49,722 nucleotides of DNA from a virus. Under the pieces are notes generated by a model. The model saw only the letters and a program-made list of their open reading frames with translations. It was not told the DNA's origin and searched no databases. Shown here piece after piece: positions 32,406 to 40,863 of this stretch. Where the stretch lies: positions 1-49,722 of the IMG/VR virus record IMGVR_UViG_3300025110_000021. The stretch is one strand, 5' to 3'. Positions within the stretch are counted from its first letter, which is position 1. Each line of letters starts with the position of its first letter. The translations under genes and the position numbers were made by a program.

Positions 32406-32460
32406 AGTCCGGAGGGATGGCTAGGGCTATCGAATAAATAGGTTGGGAGTGGCTCTATGC
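32400..32460 (+). promoter_or_regulatory. Stem that occludes the small-terminase start codon
   Basis: GCATAGAGTC (32400-32409) pairs with GGCTCTATGC (32451-32460) over 10 bp with one G-U in plus sense. The right arm contains the ATG of the small terminase gene (32457-32459) and the left arm the stop of the phosphoesterase gene. An inner hairpin GATGGC-TAGG-GCTATC lies at 32416-32431. Ribosomes ending the first gene would open the stem, coupling the two genes. Confidence 0.6.
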
Positions 32461-33194
32461 ATACCAAGTTGGTAAAAAGAAAACTTGAATACGTATATGA
32501 CAACAAAGATGAGTTTTTTGATAATAGTGACGATGAACTTGTTGATGACTGGCGTGAATCTAAATCAAATGATTGGATACTTACTGACGATGGTCAAGTA
32601 TGTAAAGTATTGCATAGAGGAGCATTTAGCAATGGCAAAGAATATATACGTACTATTCTTGGCTCTTACCCTATTAGAGACTCAATCCAAATAACTGGTG
32701 GTGTTGCTGATGATATATATAGATTTACCAAGTCTACAGAACCAAGGCATAAAAGAATAAATGAAAAAGAACCTAATGGTAAAGAAATTGTTTTTGCAAA
32801 ATATGTTGCCAATGGGATGCCTCCTGAACAAGCTTATCTTAGATTATATAAAACAAATGATGCTAATTACTCTAAAAACGCATCAGCAGCTTTATTAAAA
32901 ACAAAAAGGGTTAAGAAATTGATTAGTGAAGAAACAAGAAAGATACTTGGAGAAGTTGGAATTGACGAAGAGTATCTACTTATTAAGACAAAAGATATAA
33001 TTGATAATTATGATGCTCGTGATTCAGATAAATTAAGAGCATTGGAAATGATGATGAAAATAGCAGGTATGTTTCCTAATGATAAGAAGACAGAATCCCT
33101 TACTGTATTTCAAGGTTTTACAAAAGAACAACTCCATCAACTTAATTCTGGAGATGTTAAAGCAATAGGACATGCAGAAAAAGATATCACATAG
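32457..33194 (+). CDS. Terminase small subunit
   Basis: 245 residues. Residues 110-200 (EIVFAKYVANGMPPEQAYLR, then KNASAALLKTKRVKKLISEE and ALEMMMKIAGMF) have the helix-turn-helix and repeat pattern of phage small terminases, which recognise phage DNA and hand it to the large subunit. The N-terminal 90 residues are an acidic extra region. GGGAG precedes the start within the leader stem. The large subunit follows two small genes later. Confidence 0.75.
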   Translation: MHTKLVKRKLEYVYDNKDEFFDNSDDELVDDWRESKSNDWILTDDGQVCKVLHRGAFSNGKEYIRTILGSYPIRDSIQITGGVADDIYRFTKSTEPRHKRINEKEPNGKEIVFAKYVANGMPPEQAYLRLYKTNDANYSKNASAALLKTKRVKKLISEETRKILGEVGIDEEYLLIKTKDIIDNYDARDSDKLRALEMMMKIAGMFPNDKKTESLTVFQGFTKEQLHQLNSGDVKAIGHAEKDIT

Positions 33195-33414
33195 CGATAT
33201 ATCATTATATATAATGCCAGCTTTTAATAGTTCAATAAAAAAATGTAAGGTATGTGGAAAAAAGATAGATAGTCATAAAAAGATGATTGTTTTTAATGAA
33301 ATTCATTTACCAGTAGGTTTTAGTTGTATATATTGTCATTCTGTATACCATGAAGATGATATATTAATAACTATAGGTAATCCAGATAAGGTTGATATAT
33401 ATGGAGAAGCGTGA
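33172..33414 (+). CDS. Zinc-ribbon protein between terminase genes
   Basis: 80 residues, or 66 if Met15 (33214) is the start; neither has an ideal ribosome binding site. CKVCGKK and CIYC with nearby His make a likely zinc ribbon. It overlaps the small terminase end by 23 bases. No family recognised. Confidence 0.5.
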   Translation: MQKKISHSDISLYIMPAFNSSIKKCKVCGKKIDSHKKMIVFNEIHLPVGFSCIYCHSVYHEDDILITIGNPDKVDIYGEA

Positions 33415-33601
33415 TTTTGATGATTTTTTTGAATCTTATTTAGATATAGATTCTTGGGCTGATGAGTTAATAGATAAAGAACATGAAGTACAAGGCCGTA
33501 GGAAAAAGCGTTTATCAGAGAAAAAGCAACAAGGAAAGATGGGAGTTGTTAAGAACAACAATAAGCCCATTGCACGCCAAAACAATGGTAAAAAGATTTG
33601 A
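33401..33601 (+). CDS. Small protein upstream of large terminase
   Basis: 66 residues from ATG 33401. Acidic N-terminal half (DDFFESYLDIDSWADELID) and basic C-terminal half (QGRRKKRLSEKKQQGK). It overlaps the upstream gene by 14 bases. No family recognised. Confidence 0.5.
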   Translation: MEKRDFDDFFESYLDIDSWADELIDKEHEVQGRRKKRLSEKKQQGKMGVVKNNNKPIARQNNGKKI

Positions 33602-33616
33602 ATTGGAAAAGAATGA

Positions 33617-35224
33617 ATGGAAACCAAAAAAGAAATAGAATCATTTAATATAGTTCCACCTCCATCTGAATCTAAGATAAATGATGAGATACTTCAAAAG
33701 TCTCTTACAGACTTGGTATATTTTGGAAGAGCCTTTTTACCAAAGGATTTTTTAAATAAGAGTGCATCTCCACCATTTCATTATGAAGTAGCTGAAAAAC
33801 TTTTAACTACCAAACCAGCGGCTAGGATATGCAATATACTACCACGTGGTTTTGGCAAGTCTATTCTTTCAAAGGCTGCTATTGTGCATAAGATGTTGTT
33901 TTCTCCTCAAGGAGAAAGATTATTCATTGCTTGGGTTGCTGAAGAACAAGGACAGGCCATTGACCATATTAAATATGTTAAGTCCCACTTTGAATACAAT
34001 GATAAGATAAAGTATTATTTTGGCAATCTTGCTGGTGATGCTGTTGGTAATAGATGGACTGAGAAAGATATTGTATCTGCTAAAGGAGATAGGATAATTG
34101 CCAAGGGTACAAGTCAAAGACTTCGTGGCCGTACTGAGATTGATGTACGTTATACTGGTATCATACTTGATGACTTTGAATCTGAATTGAATACTAAGAC
34201 TCCTGAAAGAAGAGATGAGATAAAGAAATGGATTGTATCTACTGTATACCCAGCTCTTGAGGAATCTCCCGGTAGAGAAGGATGGATATGGTTAGCTGGT
34301 ACTATTGTTCACTATGATTCATTTCTACAAATGATTGTTGATGGAGTTAGACAAGCTAAGAAAGAAGAGAGAGATTATCCTTGGGATGTTACATTCCATA
34401 AGGCCGTAGAAGATGGTAAGCCATTATGGCCAGAACAATTCCCTTTATCAAAGCTTGATACTAAAAAGAAAGAATTTATTGAAGCTGGTATGGTTAATAA
34501 GTTTGCTCAGGAGTATATGAATGATGCAAGGGATATATCAGATGCAGCTTTTAAAATAGACAGGATACAAAAACATAACCATAGATTCTTTACAAAGGAT
34601 AAGTTTAACTATCTTGAAGATGGAGATGGGAACTTTATTCCAATAAATGTGTATATAGGTGTTGATGTGGCAGCTACAGCCACAAAGAAGTCAGACTTTC
34701 AAGTAATATTGGTAATTGGAATAGATAAAAATAAGAATAGATATATATTGGAATATTTCCATGAAAGGATACCTACCTTTGATGTTCCAGAAAAGATAAT
34801 AGAATTAGCAAAGAAATACTCTCCGGTAAAGAGAGTTACCATAGAAACAGTAGCTGCTCAGGAAATGGTAAGGGATATGGTTACAAGAATAGCTACAAGT
34901 GATAGAAGATTGATACCCGGTATCTTTAAAGGAGTAAGGCCCCCAGCTGGAATAAAGAAAGAAGATAGATTGGAAACATCTCTTGGCCCCATTGTTAATT
35001 CAAAGAAGTTATTTATACGAAATGAGATGACAGAGATAATAGATGAGTTCTTTGAACATCCATTTGCAAAACATGATGACCTTATGGATGGATTATATTA
35101 TGCAGATTGGTATGCAAAACCTCCATTAAGTGGCACTGTAAAAAAAGATGCTATTGATAATCGTAGCTCAAAGGCTGGAAAACGTAAAAAATATAACTGG
35201 TTTACAGGCGCTAGAGTAAATTAA
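33617..35224 (+). CDS. Terminase large subunit
   Basis: 535 residues. ATPase motifs: Walker A LPRGFGKS (75-82), Walker B GIILDDFE (181-188). RNase-H-like nuclease motifs: IGVDVAAT (Asp350), VTIETVAA (Glu410), KHDDLMDG (Asp487, 488, 491). It docks on the portal, pumps DNA into the capsid and cuts the concatemer. The near-identical 426-base ends fit headful-type packaging, but the cut mode cannot be proved here. Confidence 0.93.
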   Translation: METKKEIESFNIVPPPSESKINDEILQKSLTDLVYFGRAFLPKDFLNKSASPPFHYEVAEKLLTTKPAARICNILPRGFGKSILSKAAIVHKMLFSPQGERLFIAWVAEEQGQAIDHIKYVKSHFEYNDKIKYYFGNLAGDAVGNRWTEKDIVSAKGDRIIAKGTSQRLRGRTEIDVRYTGIILDDFESELNTKTPERRDEIKKWIVSTVYPALEESPGREGWIWLAGTIVHYDSFLQMIVDGVRQAKKEERDYPWDVTFHKAVEDGKPLWPEQFPLSKLDTKKKEFIEAGMVNKFAQEYMNDARDISDAAFKIDRIQKHNHRFFTKDKFNYLEDGDGNFIPINVYIGVDVAATATKKSDFQVILVIGIDKNKNRYILEYFHERIPTFDVPEKIIELAKKYSPVKRVTIETVAAQEMVRDMVTRIATSDRRLIPGIFKGVRPPAGIKKEDRLETSLGPIVNSKKLFIRNEMTEIIDEFFEHPFAKHDDLMDGLYYADWYAKPPLSGTVKKDAIDNRSSKAGKRKKYNWFTGARVN

Positions 35225-35231
35225 AAAAAAG

Positions 35232-35261
35232 TTTACTTTTGCTATTGACATCTATTATAAT
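35232..35261 (+). promoter_or_regulatory. Possible promoter for the portal-capsid genes
   Basis: TTTACT (35232-35237), 18 bases, then TATAAT (35256-35261), in the 61-base gap between large terminase and portal. A TTGACA also lies at 35245-35250, but its spacing to a -10 is poor. A GGAAAG ribosome binding site follows. Confidence 0.35.
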
Positions 35262-35285
35262 TATTAATTAACTTGGAAAGTATAT

Positions 35286-37319
35286 ATGCAAATACAGGAA
35301 GACCCCAGAGCTAAAACCACGCGTGACCTATATCGGCGCTATAGTGACGCCCGTACCGATTGGGATACCGAAGCTAGGAAAGATATCGATTTCTTTTATG
35401 GCAATCATTTTAGTGATAATGAGGTAGATGAGCTAGAAAGTCGTAATCAAGCAGCTGTACCAATGGATAGAGTTGGCCCAGCTGTTGAGAAGTTAAAGGC
35501 GATGTTAACATCTAATTCCCCAGCCTTTACTATTATCCCAAGAGAAGATTCAGATAGTAAAGTTGCTAAAATGTGGAGAGTTGTATTAAGTTATGTATGG
35601 GAAATATCTGATGGTAATTCTCAATTAAAAGAAGCAATACACGACCATAGTACATCTGGACTTGGTTATTTGTATGCTTATATTGATGCTGATAGTGATT
35701 TTGGAAAAGGTGAGGTTAAGGTTACAAGTATTAACCCATTTCGTGTATATGTTCCATCTTCAAGTAGAGATAGATATTTTAAAGATGCTGATAATATAAT
35801 ATTATCTACAATACTTACTGGAGAACAAATATTAAATATGTATCCTGAGCTTGGGCCTCAAGTCAATCCTGAGACTGGGGAACTAGAAGATGGTATCATA
35901 GAAAATATATCAGCTTATAGTGATGATGAAGATTATCCATCATCTCAACAAAGTAATCAACAAAAGACTTGGACTCCAGCTGAAGCAAAAGATTTAGAAT
36001 TTTCTCATCAAGAAAAATATCAAGTACTAGAAAGATTTTATAAAACTAAAGTTCCATTTTATTTAATTATTGATACCAATAGTCAAGAAGAAATGATTTT
36101 AAATGAACAAGAATTTCAAAAATTCCTTGATGAGAATCCCGGTGTATTTGAGCGTGGACTTGTTCAATTCCAAGAAATTTTGCAGACCCGCATAGCGGTA
36201 GTAGCGTCTGTTGGGGAAATTGTTTTATATGAAACTGTCCTCAATACTGATATATACCCCATTGTACCACTACCTAATATTTATAGTGGTACTCCATACC
36301 CTAGGTCTGACATATCAAGAGCGAGACCTATGCAAAGACTACTGAATAAACTCTGGTCTTTAGCTTTGACTCACGCTCAGGCTTCTGCGGGTCTGAAATT
36401 AATTGTTCCAATGGGAAGTGTTGACAATATAAGTCAATTAGAACAAGACTGGGCTAATCCAAATGCTGTCATAGAAGTTGACAGTTCCCAAGGAGAACCT
36501 CATTTTCCAGCTCCAACGCCATTGGCTTCTGAGTTTTATAAGCTCATACAGTCTTGTGAGTTTTATATAGACTTTACATTTGGATTACCTGAGCTAATGC
36601 ATGGATTTGCAGATAAGGCCCCGGATACTGTTAGGGGCACAGAAAGAATGTTGGCCCAAGGAGCTGAAAGACCTAAGTCCAAATTACGTGATATTGAATT
36701 AAGTATACGTAAACTTGGTCAAGTAGTATATGGGATGTCTAAGGGGCATTATACATTTAAAAAGATTTTTAGATTAACACAAGCTAATAACAATGTCAAT
36801 GAGGTAATGGCCAACTACTATGATGATTATAGTGAAACAGTCATGGATATACAAAAAGATAGACATTCGATTGGGCAACATGATATTAGTATTGAACCGG
36901 GTTCAACTCTACCTACAAGTAAATGGACTGAGTATCAAGTATACGCAGAAGCATACCAAATGGGTCTAATAGATAGAGTAGAGGTAATAAAGAAGAATCC
37001 AGAGATTTTTGATAAAGAAAGTCTTATCCAAAGAATGGGTGAGATTCAACAGTTGCAATCTCAAGTACAGCAACTGACTGAACAAAATAAAGAATTGCAG
37101 GGAGACTTGCAAACAGCACAAAGAGAGTCTGTATCCGATAGGAAAAGGGTTGAAGTTGAGAAATTTAAATCCAAACTTTCCGGGGTGCAGTCTGATGCGA
37201 AGGCCGATAGGCGAATACAATCAAGTAAACTCAATAACGCGGTACAGCTTGAAATGGAAAAATTAAGACCACAAATTGAAGAATTTGGAGAAGGTCTTGG
37301 TTCAATTCCAGAAAATTAA
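35286..37319 (+). CDS. Portal protein
   Basis: 677 residues. The N-terminus (RRYSDARTDWDTEARKDIDF, then FYGNHFSDNEVDEL) and INPFRVYVPSSSRDRYFKDA are typical of P22/T7-type portals. A Gln-rich coiled coil (about 580-640) forms the C-terminal part. Twelve copies would make the DNA entry ring at one capsid vertex. It follows the large terminase and precedes scaffold and capsid, the usual order. Confidence 0.85.
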   Translation: MQIQEDPRAKTTRDLYRRYSDARTDWDTEARKDIDFFYGNHFSDNEVDELESRNQAAVPMDRVGPAVEKLKAMLTSNSPAFTIIPREDSDSKVAKMWRVVLSYVWEISDGNSQLKEAIHDHSTSGLGYLYAYIDADSDFGKGEVKVTSINPFRVYVPSSSRDRYFKDADNIILSTILTGEQILNMYPELGPQVNPETGELEDGIIENISAYSDDEDYPSSQQSNQQKTWTPAEAKDLEFSHQEKYQVLERFYKTKVPFYLIIDTNSQEEMILNEQEFQKFLDENPGVFERGLVQFQEILQTRIAVVASVGEIVLYETVLNTDIYPIVPLPNIYSGTPYPRSDISRARPMQRLLNKLWSLALTHAQASAGLKLIVPMGSVDNISQLEQDWANPNAVIEVDSSQGEPHFPAPTPLASEFYKLIQSCEFYIDFTFGLPELMHGFADKAPDTVRGTERMLAQGAERPKSKLRDIELSIRKLGQVVYGMSKGHYTFKKIFRLTQANNNVNEVMANYYDDYSETVMDIQKDRHSIGQHDISIEPGSTLPTSKWTEYQVYAEAYQMGLIDRVEVIKKNPEIFDKESLIQRMGEIQQLQSQVQQLTEQNKELQGDLQTAQRESVSDRKRVEVEKFKSKLSGVQSDAKADRRIQSSKLNNAVQLEMEKLRPQIEEFGEGLGSIPEN

Positions 37320-37337
37320 GGATATCGCAAGGAGAAA

Positions 37338-38075
37338 ATGATGAGTGAAATCAATCAAGAAGGACAAGTATTAGAAGATACTGGTTTTGAAAACGAAGGA
37401 CTTGGATATGAAGATGTCCCTGTCGCTGACCATGGTGTAAACCAAAGTGAATCATATCAAGTAGATTGGGAAAATGAAACTAAAAAGTTTCAGTCAATGT
37501 ATGACAAGCAAAAAGCCCAAAATGATAAAATGAAACAAGAAGTGGAATACATAACTAGTGAAATTGCTAGAAATCAGAAAGCAGCCAATGTCAATAATAA
37601 ATCTTCTTTACCTGAGGATGAGTTTAATCCTTGGGATGCGTATTATAAACCTGAATCACCAAGCTATCAGTTTCGTCAACAGAGGGAGCAGGAAGTAGTG
37701 GGTCAGGCAATGCAACAACAAAGTGCTAAATTAGAAGAGCAAATGTTGTTAACTAATACGATGAATGAATTAAGAAATGGTCATAAGATGACAGAATCCG
37801 AGGTTCGTGAATTTATGGAATGGTCAACTGACCCGGGCAGTAGTATGACGCTCGATACGTTAGTTGATGTTTTTAAATCTCGTCAATCTAATAACGGCGT
37901 TTTGCCATCTAATCAACCAGTTCAAGATTCATTTGAAGCAGTGAAAGCTGCAAGAGAGGCTCCTCGCACTGCAGGTGTCCTACAAGGTCAAGAAGCTAAT
38001 CAACCGAAAAGTGGAAAAGACCAAATGTGGGATGTCATAATGAGTGCGGGTAGCAGAACTAATGTTTTAAAATAA
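37338..38075 (+). CDS. Scaffolding protein
   Basis: 245 residues, acidic at the N-terminus, then Gln/Lys-rich and helical, lying between portal and major capsid. AAGGAG precedes a double ATG (37338 and 37341). Scaffolds guide capsid assembly and leave before packaging. Identified by place and composition. Confidence 0.7.
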   Translation: MMSEINQEGQVLEDTGFENEGLGYEDVPVADHGVNQSESYQVDWENETKKFQSMYDKQKAQNDKMKQEVEYITSEIARNQKAANVNNKSSLPEDEFNPWDAYYKPESPSYQFRQQREQEVVGQAMQQQSAKLEEQMLLTNTMNELRNGHKMTESEVREFMEWSTDPGSSMTLDTLVDVFKSRQSNNGVLPSNQPVQDSFEAVKAAREAPRTAGVLQGQEANQPKSGKDQMWDVIMSAGSRTNVLK

Positions 38076-38095
38076 TAAACTAAGGAGTACTGAAT

Positions 38096-39442
38096 ATGGC
38101 AACATATAGTGCAGGCAGTTTATCAGCAAATGGTTCAAGAACTCCGGGTGCTTCAAATACTGATTTTCACACTAGAAGATTATTTGATTTTAGTGATAGA
38201 GTAGCTGAATTATCTCCCGATGAGTCACCATTTTTTGTATATCTGTCAAAAGTAGCAAAGGTTCCTACTTCAGATTCACAGTTTCGATTTTTAGAAGATA
38301 GAACAAAAGTATCAATTACTGATAGGGCTTTCCTAGCTCAAGCAGCTGTTACAGTTGCAGCAGCTGGTGGTTCAACATCAGTAACTTTTGATACTACAGG
38401 CGGGGCTAATGTCGCATGGCTTATTCCCGGTATGGTTGTTTCTATCGGTGAGGACGATGATTCAACATCTCAACCTGAATGGGCAACTGTTCGGTTAGAT
38501 AGTGTTGTTCAAAGTTCCGCTACTGTAACAACGTGCCAAGTAACTACTATCGCCGCAGCTAATGGTTCTACCACAGCTGTAGATAATAATACGAAGTGTA
38601 CTGTTATCGGAACTGCATTTGAAGAAGGTACAGGGGCTCCCGATGTTTGGTCACAAAAACTTGACCATGATTATGGATATACACAGATATTCAAGACAGC
38701 TTGTGAAATGAGCAATACTGCTCGTGCAACTGTCTATCGTGGTTACGCGGATGAGTGGGCACGCATTTGGAATCTAAAACTAAGAGAACATAAAATTGAC
38801 ATTGAACGTGCGATGTTGTTTGGTATGCGTGGTAGTCAGAATAGTATTAACTATACTGATGGTATCGCAGGTCATATCATTGCAAATTCTCAATCTCAAG
38901 CAGTATTAGATGGAAGCCAACTTTCTTATACGGAAGATAAGGCTTATTTGAAATCTAATACAGCAGCACAATGGACTTATGATGATTTACTTTCTGATTT
39001 TGAAGTTATGTTTGACCCAGCAAGGGGTGGAAGTTCACAGAAACTAGCATTAGCTAGTCTTCCTGTTATTTCACACTTTAACAAATTAAGTGGTTTTATT
39101 GATAATTCCATGGATGTTGTTAGCAATGGTAGATATAACTTTGAGAAAAGTGAAGGAGCATTTGGACATCGTATTACTAGGATTGAAACTGTTCATGGCG
39201 ATATATCTCTTGTTAAAGAACCTCTATTTAGAGGTATGGCAGCAGGTTTCTTATGTATGGTCGACCTTGACCATGTATCATACAGACCTCTTGTTGGCAA
39301 TGGTGTCAATCGTGATACCCACATCCAAACTAATGTCCAAGCAGCAGATGAGGATTTGAGAAAAGACATGATTCTTACAGAATGTGGTCTTGAAGTTTCT
39401 CTTCCTGAAACTCACGCTTTGATTAATTTGGAGGGTGTGTAA
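38096..39442 (+). CDS. Major capsid protein
   Basis: 448 residues, AAGGAG ribosome binding site. The N-terminal 80 residues, LSPDESPFFVYLSKVAK onward, and the later LDHDYGYTQIFKTACEMSNT, RAMLFGMRG, FDPARGGS and CGLEVSLPETHALI are typical of HK97-fold coat proteins of phages with large internal proteins. An inserted beta domain (about 85-175) has Val/Thr/Ala-rich strands. Forms the icosahedral shell. Confidence 0.85.
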   Translation: MATYSAGSLSANGSRTPGASNTDFHTRRLFDFSDRVAELSPDESPFFVYLSKVAKVPTSDSQFRFLEDRTKVSITDRAFLAQAAVTVAAAGGSTSVTFDTTGGANVAWLIPGMVVSIGEDDDSTSQPEWATVRLDSVVQSSATVTTCQVTTIAAANGSTTAVDNNTKCTVIGTAFEEGTGAPDVWSQKLDHDYGYTQIFKTACEMSNTARATVYRGYADEWARIWNLKLREHKIDIERAMLFGMRGSQNSINYTDGIAGHIIANSQSQAVLDGSQLSYTEDKAYLKSNTAAQWTYDDLLSDFEVMFDPARGGSSQKLALASLPVISHFNKLSGFIDNSMDVVSNGRYNFEKSEGAFGHRITRIETVHGDISLVKEPLFRGMAAGFLCMVDLDHVSYRPLVGNGVNRDTHIQTNVQAADEDLRKDMILTECGLEVSLPETHALINLEGV

Positions 39443-39443
39443 G

Positions 39444-39893
39444 ATGAGAGCTGATTATCTAAATGTAAATAGTGGAAATAGTAATTGGAAAAAGAAATGT
39501 GAACTTGTAGGTGTTGCTAGAACTCTTGTCGCTGATGATAGTGGTAAAGAGTTTTATCTTGAATCTTCAGGTGGAGCTTTTTCAATTACATTGCCAACTG
39601 GTTCAGGTATTGAAAATGGTGTTAATTATAAATTCTGGGTACAAGAAAATAGTCCAACCGGAGCGATAACTATCGCAGCTGGAAGTGCAATTGTATTTGG
39701 TAAAGTTAATGAAACCGAAGTTGATACTGGTGATGATGGCCCAGGCTCAAGTGCCGATGGTGCTACTGGTGTTTCTAATGTTATTATAGGAACATCAGCC
39801 TTACAAGGTGATTATTTAGAACTTGACGCTTTTGACGGAAAATGGTATCTAAGTGGTCAATCTGGTAAAGATGGAGCTATTACCACTTCATAA
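39444..39893 (+). CDS. Capsid decoration-like protein
   Basis: 149 residues from ATG 39444 (GGAGGG 8 bases upstream; an in-frame GTG at 39435 would overlap the capsid gene). It holds the beta module LVADDSGKEFYLESSGGAF and SITLPTGSGI, seen in many small phage structural proteins that follow the capsid gene. A related module is in the 5017 product. Likely sits on the outer capsid. Confidence 0.6.
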   Translation: MRADYLNVNSGNSNWKKKCELVGVARTLVADDSGKEFYLESSGGAFSITLPTGSGIENGVNYKFWVQENSPTGAITIAAGSAIVFGKVNETEVDTGDDGPGSSADGATGVSNVIIGTSALQGDYLELDAFDGKWYLSGQSGKDGAITTS

Positions 39894-39927
39894 ACTGAAT
39901 AAATAAGTTAAACAGTCCTTAGAACTG

Positions 39928-39955
39928 TGGGGGTTGTCGTATAAAGGGCGACCCC
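39928..39955 (+). other. Hairpin after the capsid genes
   Basis: GGGGGTTGTC and GGCGACCCCC pair over 10 bp with two G-U in plus sense and an 8-base loop. Only AAATCTAAAAAG follows, so it is not a standard terminator. It may attenuate transcription or protect the abundant capsid mRNA. Confidence 0.55.
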
Positions 39956-39986
39956 CAAATCTAAAAAGAATTAAAGAGGATTTATT

Positions 39987-40190
39987 ATGGCAGCATATGG
40001 AAATGTAAAAGTAAAAGTTTTTATTCACTACGCAAATGAAAGTACAGAAGCTAGTGACGTTGGAACAATAGCTAGAGATATTAAAGATTATATCGCTAGT
40101 TTAGATTCCACTAATAATGAGATTCTATCTATTACTCAAACTTGTTTGAGAGGAGATAGGATAATGACAACTGTAGTTGGTGGTACTTAA
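39987..40190 (+). CDS. Small hypothetical structural-region protein
   Basis: 67 residues, beta/alpha (VKVKVFIHYANEST, ARDIKDYIASLDS). AAAGAGGA precedes the start. It overlaps the next gene as TAATG. No family recognised. Confidence 0.5.
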   Translation: MAAYGNVKVKVFIHYANESTEASDVGTIARDIKDYIASLDSTNNEILSITQTCLRGDRIMTTVVGGT

Positions 40191-40411
40191 TGGATTGTGT
40201 TCATTGTAAGTCTCCCAATCCCGAACAATGGTTTTATTGTCGTCAATGCGGCAATAAAGCATCTGACTCAAAATTTACAACTAATTTGTACATGATGAGT
40301 AAATTAGGTAAAAGAACTGACATTGAATTAACCAACACTACTGTTGAAGAAGATATAAAACATAGAAATAAAGTAAATTATTCTAAATTAAAGAATAGAT
40401 TTTTAGGTTAA
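40190..40411 (+). CDS. Zinc-ribbon protein in the head region
   Basis: 73 residues. CVHCKSPNPEQWFYCRQCGN carries two CxxC pairs at the N-terminus, a clear zinc ribbon. The rest is basic. An unusual place for a zinc ribbon, between capsid and head-tail genes; it may assist assembly or late gene control. Starts by TAATG overlap. Confidence 0.6.
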   Translation: MDCVHCKSPNPEQWFYCRQCGNKASDSKFTTNLYMMSKLGKRTDIELTNTTVEEDIKHRNKVNYSKLKNRFLG

Positions 40412-40416
40412 AAACA

Positions 40417-40863
40417 ATGGCTACTTTAAAAATAAAAATACAAGAAGATATCGTACTTGATAATCAAGATTACGGGTCTAAAAGAACATTAGAGATTAGC
40501 AGTATCAATGAAGTAATGAAAAGAATTGTTACTTGTGCGGCCAGTCAAACAACAACTATTGCAGTTTTTAATTCAAATGCATATGGAGCCGCGGGGGCCA
40601 TTGATATTGAAGATTCAAAGTATATTAGGATTACTAATTTAGATACTTCTAATGCTGTTGAATTGGCAATTGTAGGAGCAGCTACATTATATCAAGTTAA
40701 TTTAGCAGCTGGTCAAAGTCATGTTCTTGGAAGTGCTGATGGATTAATGCTATCTGAAGCGGATACAAGTCCTAGTTTTGGAACTATGGCTGATTTGGGG
40801 AGTATTCAAGTAAATCCCGGTGGTAATGCAGTTGATGTTGAATTATTTATAGCGAGTGCTTAA
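40417..40863 (+). CDS. Beta-rich virion protein
   Basis: 148 residues, Ala/Ile/Thr-rich with strands such as KYIRITNLD and VELAIVGAATLYQV, resembling small head or tail structural proteins. Ends by TAATG overlap with the next gene. Role inferred from place and composition. Confidence 0.5.
   Translation: MATLKIKIQEDIVLDNQDYGSKRTLEISSINEVMKRIVTCAASQTTTIAVFNSNAYGAAGAIDIEDSKYIRITNLDTSNAVELAIVGAATLYQVNLAAGQSHVLGSADGLMLSEADTSPSFGTMADLGSIQVNPGGNAVDVELFIASA

Noticed and set aside
32417-32437. Six-codon leader reading frame in the terminase leader
   Set aside because: The purine tract directly abuts its ATG with no spacing, and it is too short to support.
32400-32460. tRNA-like look of the terminase leader (GGAGGGATGGCTAGG start)
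   Set aside because: No anticodon arm, T arm or CCA end, only 61 bases, and the stem contains the stop and start codons of flanking genes.
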